From Nocardia sp. NBC_00508 (GTDB lineage Bacteria > Actinomycetota > Actinomycetes > Mycobacteriales > Mycobacteriaceae): DNA of 64,000 nt. Every line of letters begins with the position of its first letter. The stretch's first letter is position 1. Both the position numbers and the translations under genes were made by a program. Shown piece after piece: positions 15,246-24,028 of the stretch. The notes beneath the pieces were generated by a model, which was given only the letters and a program-made list of their open reading frames with translations, was not told the DNA's origin and searched no databases. Location of the stretch: the NCBI RefSeq assembly GCF_036346875.1, contig NZ_CP107852.1, forward strand, positions 7,658,613 to 7,722,612. Direction: 5' to 3'.

Positions 15246-18200
15246 ATGGCAGAGTTTCATCCGAAGGCCGAAGGACATGGCCGCCAGGTGAACATCGCGG
15301 GCAACAATGCCGGCACGATCAACATGGCGACAGTGCAGCAGGTCGGCGAGGGAAACACCCAGATCGTCTACAGCTATACCGCGGGAACGTGGACCGATGG
15401 TGTGGCTCCGCCCCCGCTGGTCGATATTTCCGGAACGATCACATCGCCCTATCGTGGGTTGGCGGCCTTCGAGGAGCGTGACGCCGGGTTGTTCTTCGGC
15501 CGCGAAGGCGCCGCCACCGAAGTGCTGGATCGGATGTCGCGTCAGCTGCAAGGACCGGGGCTGATGGTGGTATCCGGGGTCTCCGGGGCGGGGAAGTCCT
15601 CGCTGTTGCGTGCCGGTGTGCTACCACGTCTTCGCGGTGCAGGCCTGCAATCCGGGCCGGGCTCCCGGTCGTGGCCGTGTGTGGTGTTCACGCCGGGCCA
15701 CGCCCCGTTGGATCAGCTGGCAACGCGAGTAGCGGCGGTGGCTGGCGTCGATGCGGCATCGGTTAGGCACGGACTTGATGGTGATCCGTCCCTGTTCTCA
15801 TTGACCGCAGGTCAGGCGGCCATGGCGGGATCCACGGGCGATCCGAACGAGCCGGAGTCGGCTGAGTCGGCACGGTTATTGCTGGTGGTGGATCAGTTCG
15901 AGCAACTGTTCACGCAGTGTCAGGACGAGGCTCAGCGTCGAGACTTCATCACCGCCCTGTATGCCGCCACGACCGGTCGCCGAAACGACTCGGCTGCACC
16001 CGCGTTGGTGGTGTTGGTGGTGCGCGCCGACTTCGAAGCCCGCTGTGCGGACTACCCCGAGCTGACCGATGCGGTTCAGAACCGTTACCTGGTGACCTCG
16101 CTGACTCGGCGGCAACTGCGCTTGGCGATCACCGAACCGGCCAAGCGGGCCGGGTCACAGGTGGAGGATGAACTCGTCGAGCTGCTGCTGAACGATATGG
16201 AAAGCCGGGTGTCCGCCACAGCCTCAGGTCATCTCCTCGACCCGGTGTCCGGTGCCGGTGTGCTGCCGTTGCTGTCACATGCCCTGGATAGGGCGTGGCG
16301 AAGCCGCGTCGGTGAGCGGCTCACTGTCGCCGACTACGAGCGGGCCGGTGGCATCGAACGTGCCGTTGCCGACAGCGCTCAGCACACCTATGACCGTTTG
16401 ACCCCAGCGCAACAGGTCGCGGCCAGACAGGTTTTCATTCGGCTGATTGCGACCGCTGCGGACGGGACCGACACAGCTGATCGGGCGGGGCGAGCCGATC
16501 TGACGCATGGCAAAGCTGACCACGAAGCGCGGGACGTGGAAACGGTGGTGGAGGCGTTCGTCGCCGAACGACTGCTCACAATGGCCGCAGATACCGTCGA
16601 GATCAGCCATGAGGTACTGCTCACCGCCTGGCCGCTACTGCGCGACACCTGGCTCGCGGAAACCCATGCCGACCGCATCGTGCGCACCCGGCTGCGCGCA
16701 GCCGCCGATGAATGGGCCGGTGACGACCACGATCCTTCCTACTTGTACGCGGGCAGTGTGCTGGAGGCTGCGACCGCGACCGCTGCCCGCTCCGCCACCG
16801 ACCCGGATCGCCACCCACCGCTCAGCCGGGATGAGCACGCATTCCTGGACGCGAGCAACCGGGCACACCGCCGTCGTGTCCATGTCCGACGTGGCATCGC
16901 GGCCTTGGTCGTCAGCCTGACTGTCGTCCTCGGTGTGGTCGCCACCATCGCGTATACAGCCGCGCGCACGGCGGCCCATCAGCGCAATATCGCGATCGCC
17001 CGCGAGTTGGTCAGCGAAAGCGAGCTCCTCGGGGACACCGACCCCACTGCTTCCAGGCTGAAAGCCCTGGCGGCCTGGAAGATCCATCCTTCTCCCGAGA
17101 CGCGGTACGCGGTGCTGCTCGCGGGGAGCCGCCCCGGGATCCTGGACGGGCACTCGGGCGAGGTTCTATCGGTGGCTTTCACCCAGGACGGCGAGACGTT
17201 GGCCACCGGAAGCCAGCAAGGTGCGGCGTTGTGGGACGTATCGAGCCATGACCCGACAGCCGATCTGCCCATCGACGTCGCGGGTGCTTCGGTGGCGGCG
17301 AGTCCGGACGGTGGGACCCTCGCCATCAGCAGCGACCAGCAGGGCACCGTTCTCTGGGATGTACTCGGTCATCGACGCATCGGCAACCTCATCGACAGAT
17401 CGGTTGTGTCGATGGCATTCAGTGCGGACGGTAGAATTCTCGCCACCAGCAGCGGTGACTCGGTGCAACTGTGGGATGTGCCTGGGCGCCGTGAGATCGG
17501 CACACCACTCGCCTTCCACGGCGTCAATGCGATCGCGTTCAGTGCGGACGGTACGACCCTCGCGGCTGGCGCTGGCGACGGGACGGTATATCTGTGGGAT
17601 GTGTCCGGCCAGCACCAGATCGGCAACCCGATCTCGACCGGCGAGGCAGCTCACATCTCGGTCACCGCGGTGGCGCTGTCCCCGGATGGCAGGACTCTCG
17701 CGACGGGTAATCGCGATGCCACCGTGGAGATGTGGGATGTCACCGATCAGCGTCTGATCGCAAATCTGATCAGGGCCGACGGACAATTCATCGGACGCGT
17801 CGACAGAAGCTCTGTCTCGTCGATTGTATTCAGTCCCAATGGGAAAACGCTAGCCACCGCAAGCAAGCACAATTACGCAGTACGAATGTGGAACGTCGCC
17901 ACGCACCAAGAGGTTGGTGGCGCCCTCAGCGGCCACCATGAGACAGTCCACGCGATGGCGTTCAGCCCGGACGGCAAGACCCTCGCCACCGGAAGTGGTG
18001 ATCGCACGGTGCGATTGTGGGACGTACGCGGCCGTAATCTCCACACCCCGTTGTCCGACGACGGCAATGGCAATCCCGGCCCGACCCTCGCGTTCAGTCC
18101 AGACGGTCGGACGCTCGCGAGCCCCGGCAGCGGCGGCAACAAGGTAGTACAACTGTGGGATGTCATCAACCGCCGCCGTGTAGGCGGCCCCCTCGTCGGC

Positions 18201-19097
18201 CACGGCGACGTCGCGTCAGTGGCGTTCAGCCCGGACGGGAAAATCCTCGCCACCGGCAGCTACGACAACACGGTACGACTGTGGAACGTGGAAACCCAAC
18301 AGCAGATCGGCGACCCACTCACAGGCACCGACACCGGTGGGATCTCATCGATGGCGTTCAGCCCGGATGGGAAAAACCTCGCCACGGGTAGCCGCGGCGG
18401 CACGGTACAACTGTGGAATGTAGACACCCAACACCAGATCGGCGACCCACTAGGCACCGACACCGGTTGGATCTGGTCGATGGCGTTCAGCCCGAACGGC
18501 AGAAACCTCGCGACCGGCAGTGGCGATATCTTGGGCCACGGCATGGTGCGAATGTGGGATGTGCCCGGCCGCCACGAGTTAGGCGAGCCACTGCGATTCG
18601 GGGAACCGAATTCCGGCGCCTACAGCTGGGTCCTGTCGTTGACGTTCAGTGCGGACGGCGAAACACTCACCACCGCCGGCGGCGACGGAAAGATTCGAGT
18701 GTGGGACGTATCCGGCCACCATCAGATCGGCAACTCACTCACCGACGACAAAGGTGCGGCAGCACAGGTCACCATGGCGGCGTTCAGCCACGACAATTCC
18801 GTGCTTGCCACCAGTGACATTTTCGGTGCCGTGCGGCTGTGGGATGTGCCCGGACACCACTCTCTCGGTGACGTACTGATCGGTCGGTACGGATCGGGCA
18901 AATCATTGGCGTTCACCCCGGACGACACCACCCTCGCCGTCGGCGGTGAAGGTGTGGACCTATGGGATGTCGGCCCCGTTATCGACGTCGACGCCGTCGC
19001 GAGGCGCCTGTGCACCGAATCACGTGAGTTGTTCACGCCCGACGAGTGGGCGTTGGATATCCCAGCGGAAGTGTCGTACGAACAAATCTGCTCCTGA
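15246..19097 (+). CDS. NLR-like STAND NTPase with N-terminal amyloid motif, membrane helix and 14 WD40 repeats
   Basis: 1283 residues from ATG 15246, four bases after the effector stop. Domains in order: amyloid-like motif QVNIAGNNAGTINM (residues 14-27); linker; STAND NTPase of the actinobacterial nSTAND1 kind, opening with SPYRGLAAFEERDAGLFFGR (67-86), P-loop GVSGAGKSS (111-119) and Walker B LLLVVDQFEQLF (211-222), extending to about 530; a membrane-like helix (GIAALVVSLTVVLGVVATIA, about 549-570); then 14 WD40 units to about 1255, enough for two seven-blade propellers, and a short Cys-containing tail. STAND proteins are ATP-driven switches; WD40 repeats act as the sensor. Together with the matching effector motif next door this predicts ligand-triggered assembly that nucleates the effector. 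The trigger, phage or otherwise, is unknown. The domain calls are firm, the function inferred. Confidence 0.85.
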   Translation: MAEFHPKAEGHGRQVNIAGNNAGTINMATVQQVGEGNTQIVYSYTAGTWTDGVAPPPLVDISGTITSPYRGLAAFEERDAGLFFGREGAATEVLDRMSRQLQGPGLMVVSGVSGAGKSSLLRAGVLPRLRGAGLQSGPGSRSWPCVVFTPGHAPLDQLATRVAAVAGVDAASVRHGLDGDPSLFSLTAGQAAMAGSTGDPNEPESAESARLLLVVDQFEQLFTQCQDEAQRRDFITALYAATTGRRNDSAAPALVVLVVRADFEARCADYPELTDAVQNRYLVTSLTRRQLRLAITEPAKRAGSQVEDELVELLLNDMESRVSATASGHLLDPVSGAGVLPLLSHALDRAWRSRVGERLTVADYERAGGIERAVADSAQHTYDRLTPAQQVAARQVFIRLIATAADGTDTADRAGRADLTHGKADHEARDVETVVEAFVAERLLTMAADTVEISHEVLLTAWPLLRDTWLAETHADRIVRTRLRAAADEWAGDDHDPSYLYAGSVLEAATATAARSATDPDRHPPLSRDEHAFLDASNRAHRRRVHVRRGIAALVVSLTVVLGVVATIAYTAARTAAHQRNIAIARELVSESELLGDTDPTASRLKALAAWKIHPSPETRYAVLLAGSRPGILDGHSGEVLSVAFTQDGETLATGSQQGAALWDVSSHDPTADLPIDVAGASVAASPDGGTLAISSDQQGTVLWDVLGHRRIGNLIDRSVVSMAFSADGRILATSSGDSVQLWDVPGRREIGTPLAFHGVNAIAFSADGTTLAAGAGDGTVYLWDVSGQHQIGNPISTGEAAHISVTAVALSPDGRTLATGNRDATVEMWDVTDQRLIANLIRADGQFIGRVDRSSVSSIVFSPNGKTLATASKHNYAVRMWNVATHQEVGGALSGHHETVHAMAFSPDGKTLATGSGDRTVRLWDVRGRNLHTPLSDDGNGNPGPTLAFSPDGRTLASPGSGGNKVVQLWDVINRRRVGGPLVGHGDVASVAFSPDGKILATGSYDNTVRLWNVETQQQIGDPLTGTDTGGISSMAFSPDGKNLATGSRGGTVQLWNVDTQHQIGDPLGTDTGWIWSMAFSPNGRNLATGSGDILGHGMVRMWDVPGRHELGEPLRFGEPNSGAYSWVLSLTFSADGETLTTAGGDGKIRVWDVSGHHQIGNSLTDDKGAAAQVTMAAFSHDNSVLATSDIFGAVRLWDVPGHHSLGDVLIGRYGSGKSLAFTPDDTTLAVGGEGVDLWDVGPVIDVDAVARRLCTESRELFTPDEWALDIPAEVSYEQICS
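15285..15326 (+). other. Receptor-side amyloid-like motif
   Basis: Codes QVNIAGNNAGTINM at residues 14-27 of the STAND/WD40 protein, aligned without gaps to the effector C-terminal motif. It is followed by a second Gln/Gly/Asn-rich stretch (ATVQQVGEGNTQIVYSYTAG) that may extend the fibril core. Confidence 0.7.
18280..18530 (+). repeat. Recently duplicated WD40 units inside the NLR-like gene
   Basis: Two adjacent units are nearly the same: WNVETQQQIGDPLTGTDTGG followed by ISSMAFSPDGKNLATGS, and WNVDTQHQIGDPLGTDTGW followed by IWSMAFSPNGRNLATGS. The DNA is also very alike (for example CAGATCGGCGACCCACT in both). This is higher identity than among the other units and indicates recent duplication or gene conversion in the sensor region. 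Confidence 0.65.
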
Positions 19098-19442
19098 ATC
19101 ACCCAACACGAGGTGGCCCGCAGCGCCGCTCCGTACGTCGGCGGGGTGGTCAGGAGGAAGCGGAGCTCGATCGGTAGCATCAACGATTCTGTTGGCATCA
19201 CCTGCCGCCGCCCTTCAGGGAGCGAAGACAAAGTCGTCGCAATGGGAGACGAAACGATGCTCACCACCGGCAAATAAGCAAGGCTCCGGCTGCACCGTTC
19301 CGAGCAGCAACAAAGGAGTAGGCTCAATTCTTTCGGTGATCGATACCATCGAAATGTTACTGAACAAGTAGTAGCAGACGACGGCGACCGAACGCTCCGC
19401 ACCAGAGGATTGTCAACTGACAAGCAACCGAGGAGCAGCATC
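19098..19442. other. Intergenic stretch between the NLR-like gene and the aldehyde dehydrogenase
   Basis: About 345 bp with no convincing ORF on either strand and no clear hairpin terminator. It presumably holds the aldehyde dehydrogenase promoter; a GAGGAGC ribosome site lies just before 19443. Confidence 0.45.
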
Positions 19443-20876
19443 ATGACAGTGGTCCAGAACTTCATCGACGGCAAGCTCGTCGACTCCGTCGGCGGTGCGA
19501 CGATGGCGCTCGTCGACCCCACCACTGGCGATCAGTACGGCACCGCCCCGGCGTCCAACGAACAGGATATCGACAACGCGTACGCAGCCGCGTCCAGGGC
19601 GTTCTGCGACTGGAAACGCACTACGCCGTCGCACCGCCAGAAGGCGCTGCTCGATTTCGCCGACGAGTTGGAGAATGTCGCCGACGCGCTTGTTGCGGCC
19701 GAGGGCCGCAACACCGGCAAGCCGAACCACATCACCTTGGCCGCAGAGATCCCGCAGATGCTGGACCAGACCCGGTTCTACGCGGGGGCGGCACGGGTTC
19801 TCGAGGGCAAGTCGACCTGCGAGTACCTCGCGGGCCATACATCGTGGATTCGCCGGGAGCCGGTCGGCGTCATCGGGCAGGTGACACCGTGGAACTACCC
19901 GATGATGATGGCAATCTGGAAGTTTGTTCCCGCGATCGCGGCGGGCAACACCGTGGTGATCAAGCCGAGCGACACCACCCCGGTGACGACGGTGATGCTG
20001 GCCGAACTGGCCTCCAAGCACCTTCCGCCAGGCGTGCTCAATGTGGTCACCGGTGACCGGGTGACCGGCGCGGCGGTGGTGGCGCATCCGACCCCGAAGA
20101 TGGTGTCGATCACCGGTTCGGTGGCCGCGGGCCGCGCGGTCGCAGAGTCGGCCGGAGGCCGCCTGAAGCGCACGCATCTGGAGTTGGGCGGCAAAGCGCC
20201 GGTCATCGTGTTCCCCGACGCCGATATCGCTGCTGCCGCCGAGGGTATCGCGGCCTCGGGCTATTTCAACGCCGGGCAGGATTGCACGGCGGCCACCCGG
20301 GTGCTGGGTCACGCGTCGGTGACCGATGATTTGACCGCGGCGCTGGCCGAGCAAGCCAGCAGTGCGACAACGACGTTCGGCAAGGCCACCGATGACGAGG
20401 ACGCCTGGGTGCCACCGGTCAACAACGCCAACCAACTACAGCGCGTGCTCGCCTTCCTCGATGAGGTACCCGATCACGCTTCGGTCGTGGTCGGCGGGCA
20501 CCGGCAGGGCGACCACGGGTACTACGTCGAGCCGACGGTCATCGGCGGGCTGCTCCAGTATGACCGGCTGAGCCAGAACGAGATCTTCGGCCCGGTGATC
20601 ACCGTGCAGGCGTTCACCGACGAAGACGAGGCGATCCGATGGGCCAACGGCGTCGAATACGGGCTGGCGTCCTCGTTGTGGACCAAGGACCTGTCCAGGG
20701 CGCTCCGCGTGTCGGCCGCGCTTGACTTCGGCTGTGTGTGGATCAACACCCACACCGCGCTGATCGCCGAGATGCCGCACGGCGGGTTCAAGTCGTCCGG
20801 GCACGGCAAGGACCTGTCAATGTACGGGCTGGAGGACTACACCCGCGTCAAGCATGTGATGGCCAAGATCGACTAG
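19443..20876 (+). CDS. NAD-dependent aldehyde dehydrogenase, aminobutyraldehyde/betaine-aldehyde type
   Basis: 477 residues from ATG 19443 with GAGGAGC nine bases upstream. All ALDH hallmarks are present: PWNYPMMMAIWKFVPAIAAG in the cofactor-binding half, ITGSVAAGRAVAESAG, the general base Glu in LELGGKAP (about 247) and the nucleophile Cys in NAGQDCTAATR (about 281). The end FKSSGHGKDLSMYGLEDYTR is typical of gamma-aminobutyraldehyde dehydrogenases, which oxidise amino-aldehydes from putrescine breakdown to amino acids. Exact substrate cannot be read. It stands alone; neither a putrescine aminotransferase nor a transporter is adjacent, and the boundary with the accessory patch upstream is unclear. 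Confidence 0.85.
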   Translation: MTVVQNFIDGKLVDSVGGATMALVDPTTGDQYGTAPASNEQDIDNAYAAASRAFCDWKRTTPSHRQKALLDFADELENVADALVAAEGRNTGKPNHITLAAEIPQMLDQTRFYAGAARVLEGKSTCEYLAGHTSWIRREPVGVIGQVTPWNYPMMMAIWKFVPAIAAGNTVVIKPSDTTPVTTVMLAELASKHLPPGVLNVVTGDRVTGAAVVAHPTPKMVSITGSVAAGRAVAESAGGRLKRTHLELGGKAPVIVFPDADIAAAAEGIAASGYFNAGQDCTAATRVLGHASVTDDLTAALAEQASSATTTFGKATDDEDAWVPPVNNANQLQRVLAFLDEVPDHASVVVGGHRQGDHGYYVEPTVIGGLLQYDRLSQNEIFGPVITVQAFTDEDEAIRWANGVEYGLASSLWTKDLSRALRVSAALDFGCVWINTHTALIAEMPHGGFKSSGHGKDLSMYGLEDYTRVKHVMAKID

Positions 20877-21551
20877 CTACCTACCTCTGAAAAAGTGGGT
20901 GCGTGCGTTCTCGGGGAAGTAGCGGCGATCTCTGAGCGCGCCCCGCCGCGCGAACACGCCACCGTAGGTGGCGCAGGTCTCGACGCAACTTCCGCACCCG
21001 ACGTAACCACGCACCCAACCCCTCCCGGCGCCTCAGTCATACCGCACACCCAAGGACGGGTTGTGGTGGTGGCCGTCGCCCTCGTGCACCGGGCACAAGT
21101 AGTTCGTCCACCGCTGCGGCTCCCGCGGGAACCGGGCCGGACCCACCCGGCGAATCAGGGCGTCGGTCACGACCTCATACGAACGCCCGTGCGACGGTTG
21201 CGATTTGGCCATCGTCACCGACCCCGCTCGATCTGGGCCACTCGGCGGCGGTGAGGATGCGGGCCTGCTCGATACTGCGCCGCTGCACCCCGCCTGGACG
21301 CCAGTCGCGGGTCAGCAGCTCGAAGGCCCTGACGCGCTCGCGCTGCTGCGACGCACGAAAGAACTGATCGCCGAAAACCAAAGCCTTCGTTCCGAGCTGG
21401 AGATCCCGCCTCCTGCTCGCGCGCTGCCCGGGCTGACACGTCCAGTGTTTGAACCACGATATCGCACACTGTCAGACCGGTCGGTATGATACAGCTAATT
21501 GCCAGCAATGCTTAGGTTCGTGAAGGGGCCGACGATGGCGGCGAGGCGGAA
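20877..21551. other. Mostly non-coding stretch with a primase-like fragment
   Basis: About 675 bp between the dehydrogenase and the DNA ligase. The only recognisable piece is the minus-strand zinc-finger fragment at 21033-21218. A second minus-strand frame overlapping it (about 21175-21381, with DWRPGGVQRRSIEQARILTA) looks protein-like but is not recognised. Both strands give plausible short frames here, so coding is uncertain. Confidence 0.4.
21033..21218 (-). pseudogene. Primase-like CHC2 zinc-finger fragment
   Basis: A 61-residue minus-strand frame: SYEVVTDALIRRVGPARF, then WTNYLCPVHEGDGHHHNPSL and GVRYD before a stop. The CPxHEGDG...PSL pattern is the zinc-ribbon entry of DnaG-type and phage or plasmid primases. 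Real proteins continue for hundreds of residues with a second Cys pair and a Toprim or helicase domain; here it ends at once. It is probably a relic of a replication gene from a mobile element. A short regulatory protein cannot be excluded. Confidence 0.45.
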
Positions 21552-22514
21552 ATGACAAGACTGCCGCACTACGCGGCAATGCTTGCGACACCGGGCCTGC
21601 TTCCCGGCGATGGTCAGCGCTGGGGATACGAGGTGAAGTTCGACGGGATCCGCGCCATCGGCTACGTCGACAGTGGTCTGCGGCTGATGTCGCGCAACGA
21701 CAAGAACATCACACCGGCCTGGCCCGAATTCGCCGACATCGCCCCAGCGATCCCTCCCTTCGTCGTCGACGGCGAGATCGTCGCTTTCGCTGCCGACGGC
21801 CGATCGTCATTCGAGGCTCTGCAACCGCGGATGCACCAGCGCAATCCCGCCACGATCCGAGCCCTCGCCAGAGCGGTTCCAGCGACCTACATGATCTTCG
21901 ACCTGCTTCACATCGGCGACCACCCGCTGATCGATCTACGCTATGACCAGCGCCGCGAGCTGCTGGAAAAGCTCGGCCTCAAAGGCGCACACTGGCAGGT
22001 TCCGCCACGACTGCGCGGCGCCGGCACCGACATGCTCGCCGAATCCAGACGGCTCGGGCTCGAGGGCATCGTCTGCAAACGCCTCGAAAGCCCCTACTTG
22101 CCCGGGCAACGCAGCCCGCTCTGGATCAAGGTCAAGAACGTCAACAACCAGGAAGTCGTCATCGTCGGCTGGCGGCCGGGAACCGGTCGACGCGCCGACC
22201 GCATCGGCTCGCTGCTGATGGCCGTTCACGACGAAAGAGGCAAACTAGTCTATATCGGCAATGTCGGCACCGGATTCACACAGGCGATGCTCGACGATCT
22301 GCTGTCCAAACTCCAACCGCTGCAACGCAAAACGCCCACGGTCGACACCGACGTCAAAGACGCTATTTGGGTCGAGCCCGAACTCGTCGGCGAGGTTGCC
22401 TTCACCGAGTGGACCGGGGATGGGCGCCTCCGGCACCCATCCTGGCGCGGATTACGGCCTGACAAAGCTGCCTCTCGAGTGTTCCGAGAGCCGCAACCCT
22501 GGGAACCGCACTGA
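21552..22514 (+). CDS. ATP-dependent DNA ligase, LigC/LigD ligase-domain type
   Basis: 320 residues from ATG 21552 with a weak AGGCGGAA site. The nucleotidyltransferase motifs are all visible: motif I EVKFDGIRA with the adenylated Lys (about 29), RNDKNIT, FVVDGEIVAF, MIFDLLHIGDHPL, LEGIVCKRL and SPLWIKVKN with the motif V lysines. A C-terminal OB-fold follows (VVIVGWRPGTG, IGNVGTGF, AEVAFTEWT-like ELVGEVAFTEWT). Stand-alone enzymes of this kind assist end joining or excision repair with Ku. No ku gene or polymerase/nuclease domain is fused or adjacent. Its neighbourhood with a primase relic suggests it may have arrived on a mobile element. Confidence 0.9.
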   Translation: MTRLPHYAAMLATPGLLPGDGQRWGYEVKFDGIRAIGYVDSGLRLMSRNDKNITPAWPEFADIAPAIPPFVVDGEIVAFAADGRSSFEALQPRMHQRNPATIRALARAVPATYMIFDLLHIGDHPLIDLRYDQRRELLEKLGLKGAHWQVPPRLRGAGTDMLAESRRLGLEGIVCKRLESPYLPGQRSPLWIKVKNVNNQEVVIVGWRPGTGRRADRIGSLLMAVHDERGKLVYIGNVGTGFTQAMLDDLLSKLQPLQRKTPTVDTDVKDAIWVEPELVGEVAFTEWTGDGRLRHPSWRGLRPDKAASRVFREPQPWEPH

Positions 22515-22896
22515 ATAACCCGCACGCTCGATGAACTTACTCAGCCGCGACGCCGCGCAACGGTGAGGACTGCTGGCGCTCGCCACTGTTAGGGCTCGGC
22601 GGAGGAGGTGTTCACCGTCGTTGCCACCGGGCAGGAATCCGAACTTGTCCAGATCGGCCGCCGTCACCTCGAGCAGATACCCGTACGCGCCAACGAATTT
22701 CGATGCTGCCCGTGCGCGAAGGCACCGCTACTTCGAGCCAGGGCAAACCCCTTTCCAGCCACGCCGCGCACGGCACCCGACGGGACGCAAGCCAATAGCG
22801 AGCCACACAGTTGCCACGGCCGCAACTCTGTAACGTAAACGCCATAGCTTCGAATACATCCCATGTAATCAACCACAACAACATTCGGAGCTCAGT
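22515..22896. other. Intergenic stretch, no gene seen
   Basis: About 380 bp. Short frames occur on both strands but none has a ribosome site plus protein-like composition. The last 15 bases carry the GGAGCTC ribosome site of the secreted protein gene. Confidence 0.45.
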
Positions 22897-23235
22897 ATGC
22901 GAACCTCGGCTCGAGCAATAGCGATGTGCCTGGCGGCTCCCGCTGTGGCAGTCGCCCTCACGGGGATGGCCACCGGAACGGCCGCCGCCGAGCCCGGCTG
23001 CTCAGGATCGATGAACGGCCCATGGTCCTACAACGGGATCTGCCAAGGCGATACGGGCAGCTACCGACTCGAGATCGACTGCATCGGATACGACTTCACC
23101 GCCAATCCGCCGGCCCTTGGCCAGTACACAGCGCGCGAAGACCTGCCTGTCGGACAGGCGGGCACGGTGGCTTGCTTCGGCCCCAACTGGTCCAGCGCCG
23201 GGTGGGGCGTGCGCGCGCGCATCTTCCGGCTCTGA
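22897..23235 (+). CDS. Small secreted protein of unknown function
   Basis: 112 residues from ATG 22897, with GGAGCTC upstream. A clear Sec signal peptide (RTSARAIAMCLAAPAVAVAL, cleavage probably after TAAAE or ATGTAAA) leads to a mature domain of about 80 residues with four Cys that could form two disulfides: GCSGS, GICQGD, DCIGYD and ACFGPN. Aromatic residues and the end WSSAGWGVRARIF suggest a compact beta fold. I do not recognise the family. It is monocistronic, followed by the convergent MerR gene. Confidence 0.72.
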   Translation: MRTSARAIAMCLAAPAVAVALTGMATGTAAAEPGCSGSMNGPWSYNGICQGDTGSYRLEIDCIGYDFTANPPALGQYTAREDLPVGQAGTVACFGPNWSSAGWGVRARIFRL

Positions 23236-23311
23236 CTGCTGGAGACTCCGATGACCGCCCGCGGGGCAGGCCTTCGCGGTGGCCGGCCGTGGCCATGCGG
23301 GCATCGGGCAA

Positions 23312-24028
23312 CTACGTCGCCGGCCACCCCTGCTGTGTCTTATCGAGCATGGTGAGGTAGGTATCGAGCTGGGCCGCGCCGGTGAGAAGGTTGCGGCTGC
23401 GCATGGTCAGCCGGTCTTGCCAGGAGTCGAGAAAGGCGCTCAACGCATCCGTCCCGCCCGCCTCGCGCAGCGACTCGATGAACCGCGCGACCTGGTGCAG
23501 CAGGTACCCGCCTCGGCGTAGTTGCCGCGCGATCTCGGCGTCGCGCACGCAGTCCGGTCCGTAGTGGCGGTAACCCGTTGCCCGCTCGCGTGCGGGGCGC
23601 AGGATGCCCGCGGTCTCCCAGGTGCGCAGCGTCGCCGGGTGCACGCCGATGCGGCGCGCGAGTTCGCCCACGGTGAGCGGTCGACCGTCGACAGGGGTCG
23701 GTGTCGTGGCGGACAGGACGCCAAGGGCTGTCGCGACCTCGGTGCGGGTGTCGCGTTCGGCGAGCAGCGCGACGTGCGCGGCGTCGATGAGCCGGTAGGC
23801 GGACTCGGTGTCGCCCCGGTTGGTCGCGTGCATGATCGCCATAGCCTGCTGGTGCCCGTGACCGCCGCGCAACGCGAGGAAGGCGCGCAGGGCCTGCGCG
23901 TGCAGGGGCGTGTAGCGCCGGTAGCCGGTCTCGCTGCGCTCGGTCGGCGGGAGGATGCCCGCGTCCTCGTAGTTGCGGACCGCCTGTGCGGACAACCCGT
24001 GTTCCCGGGCAAGGTCGATGGGCCGCAG
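23312..24028 (-). CDS. TioE-type MerR-family regulator with duplicated HTH region
   Basis: 238 residues if started at CTG 24028, where GGAGG lies six bases upstream and the first residues RPIDLAREHGLSAQAVRNYE complete the N-terminal helix. The only ordinary start nearby, TTG 23995, lacks a ribosome site and would cut the first HTH helix. Two MerR-like DNA-reading blocks are visible: AVRNYEDAGILPPTERSETG near the start, and PLTVGELARRIGVHPATLRT with WETAGILRPARERATGYRHY in the middle. This doubled plan is that of TioE-family regulators. It is divergent from the erythromycin esterase gene, with a palindrome between, so it probably controls it. The ligand is unknown. Confidence 0.82.
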   Translation of the reverse strand: MRPIDLAREHGLSAQAVRNYEDAGILPPTERSETGYRRYTPLHAQALRAFLALRGGHGHQQAMAIMHATNRGDTESAYRLIDAAHVALLAERDTRTEVATALGVLSATTPTPVDGRPLTVGELARRIGVHPATLRTWETAGILRPARERATGYRHYGPDCVRDAEIARQLRRGGYLLHQVARFIESLREAGGTDALSAFLDSWQDRLTMRSRNLLTGAAQLDTYLTMLDKTQQGWPAT

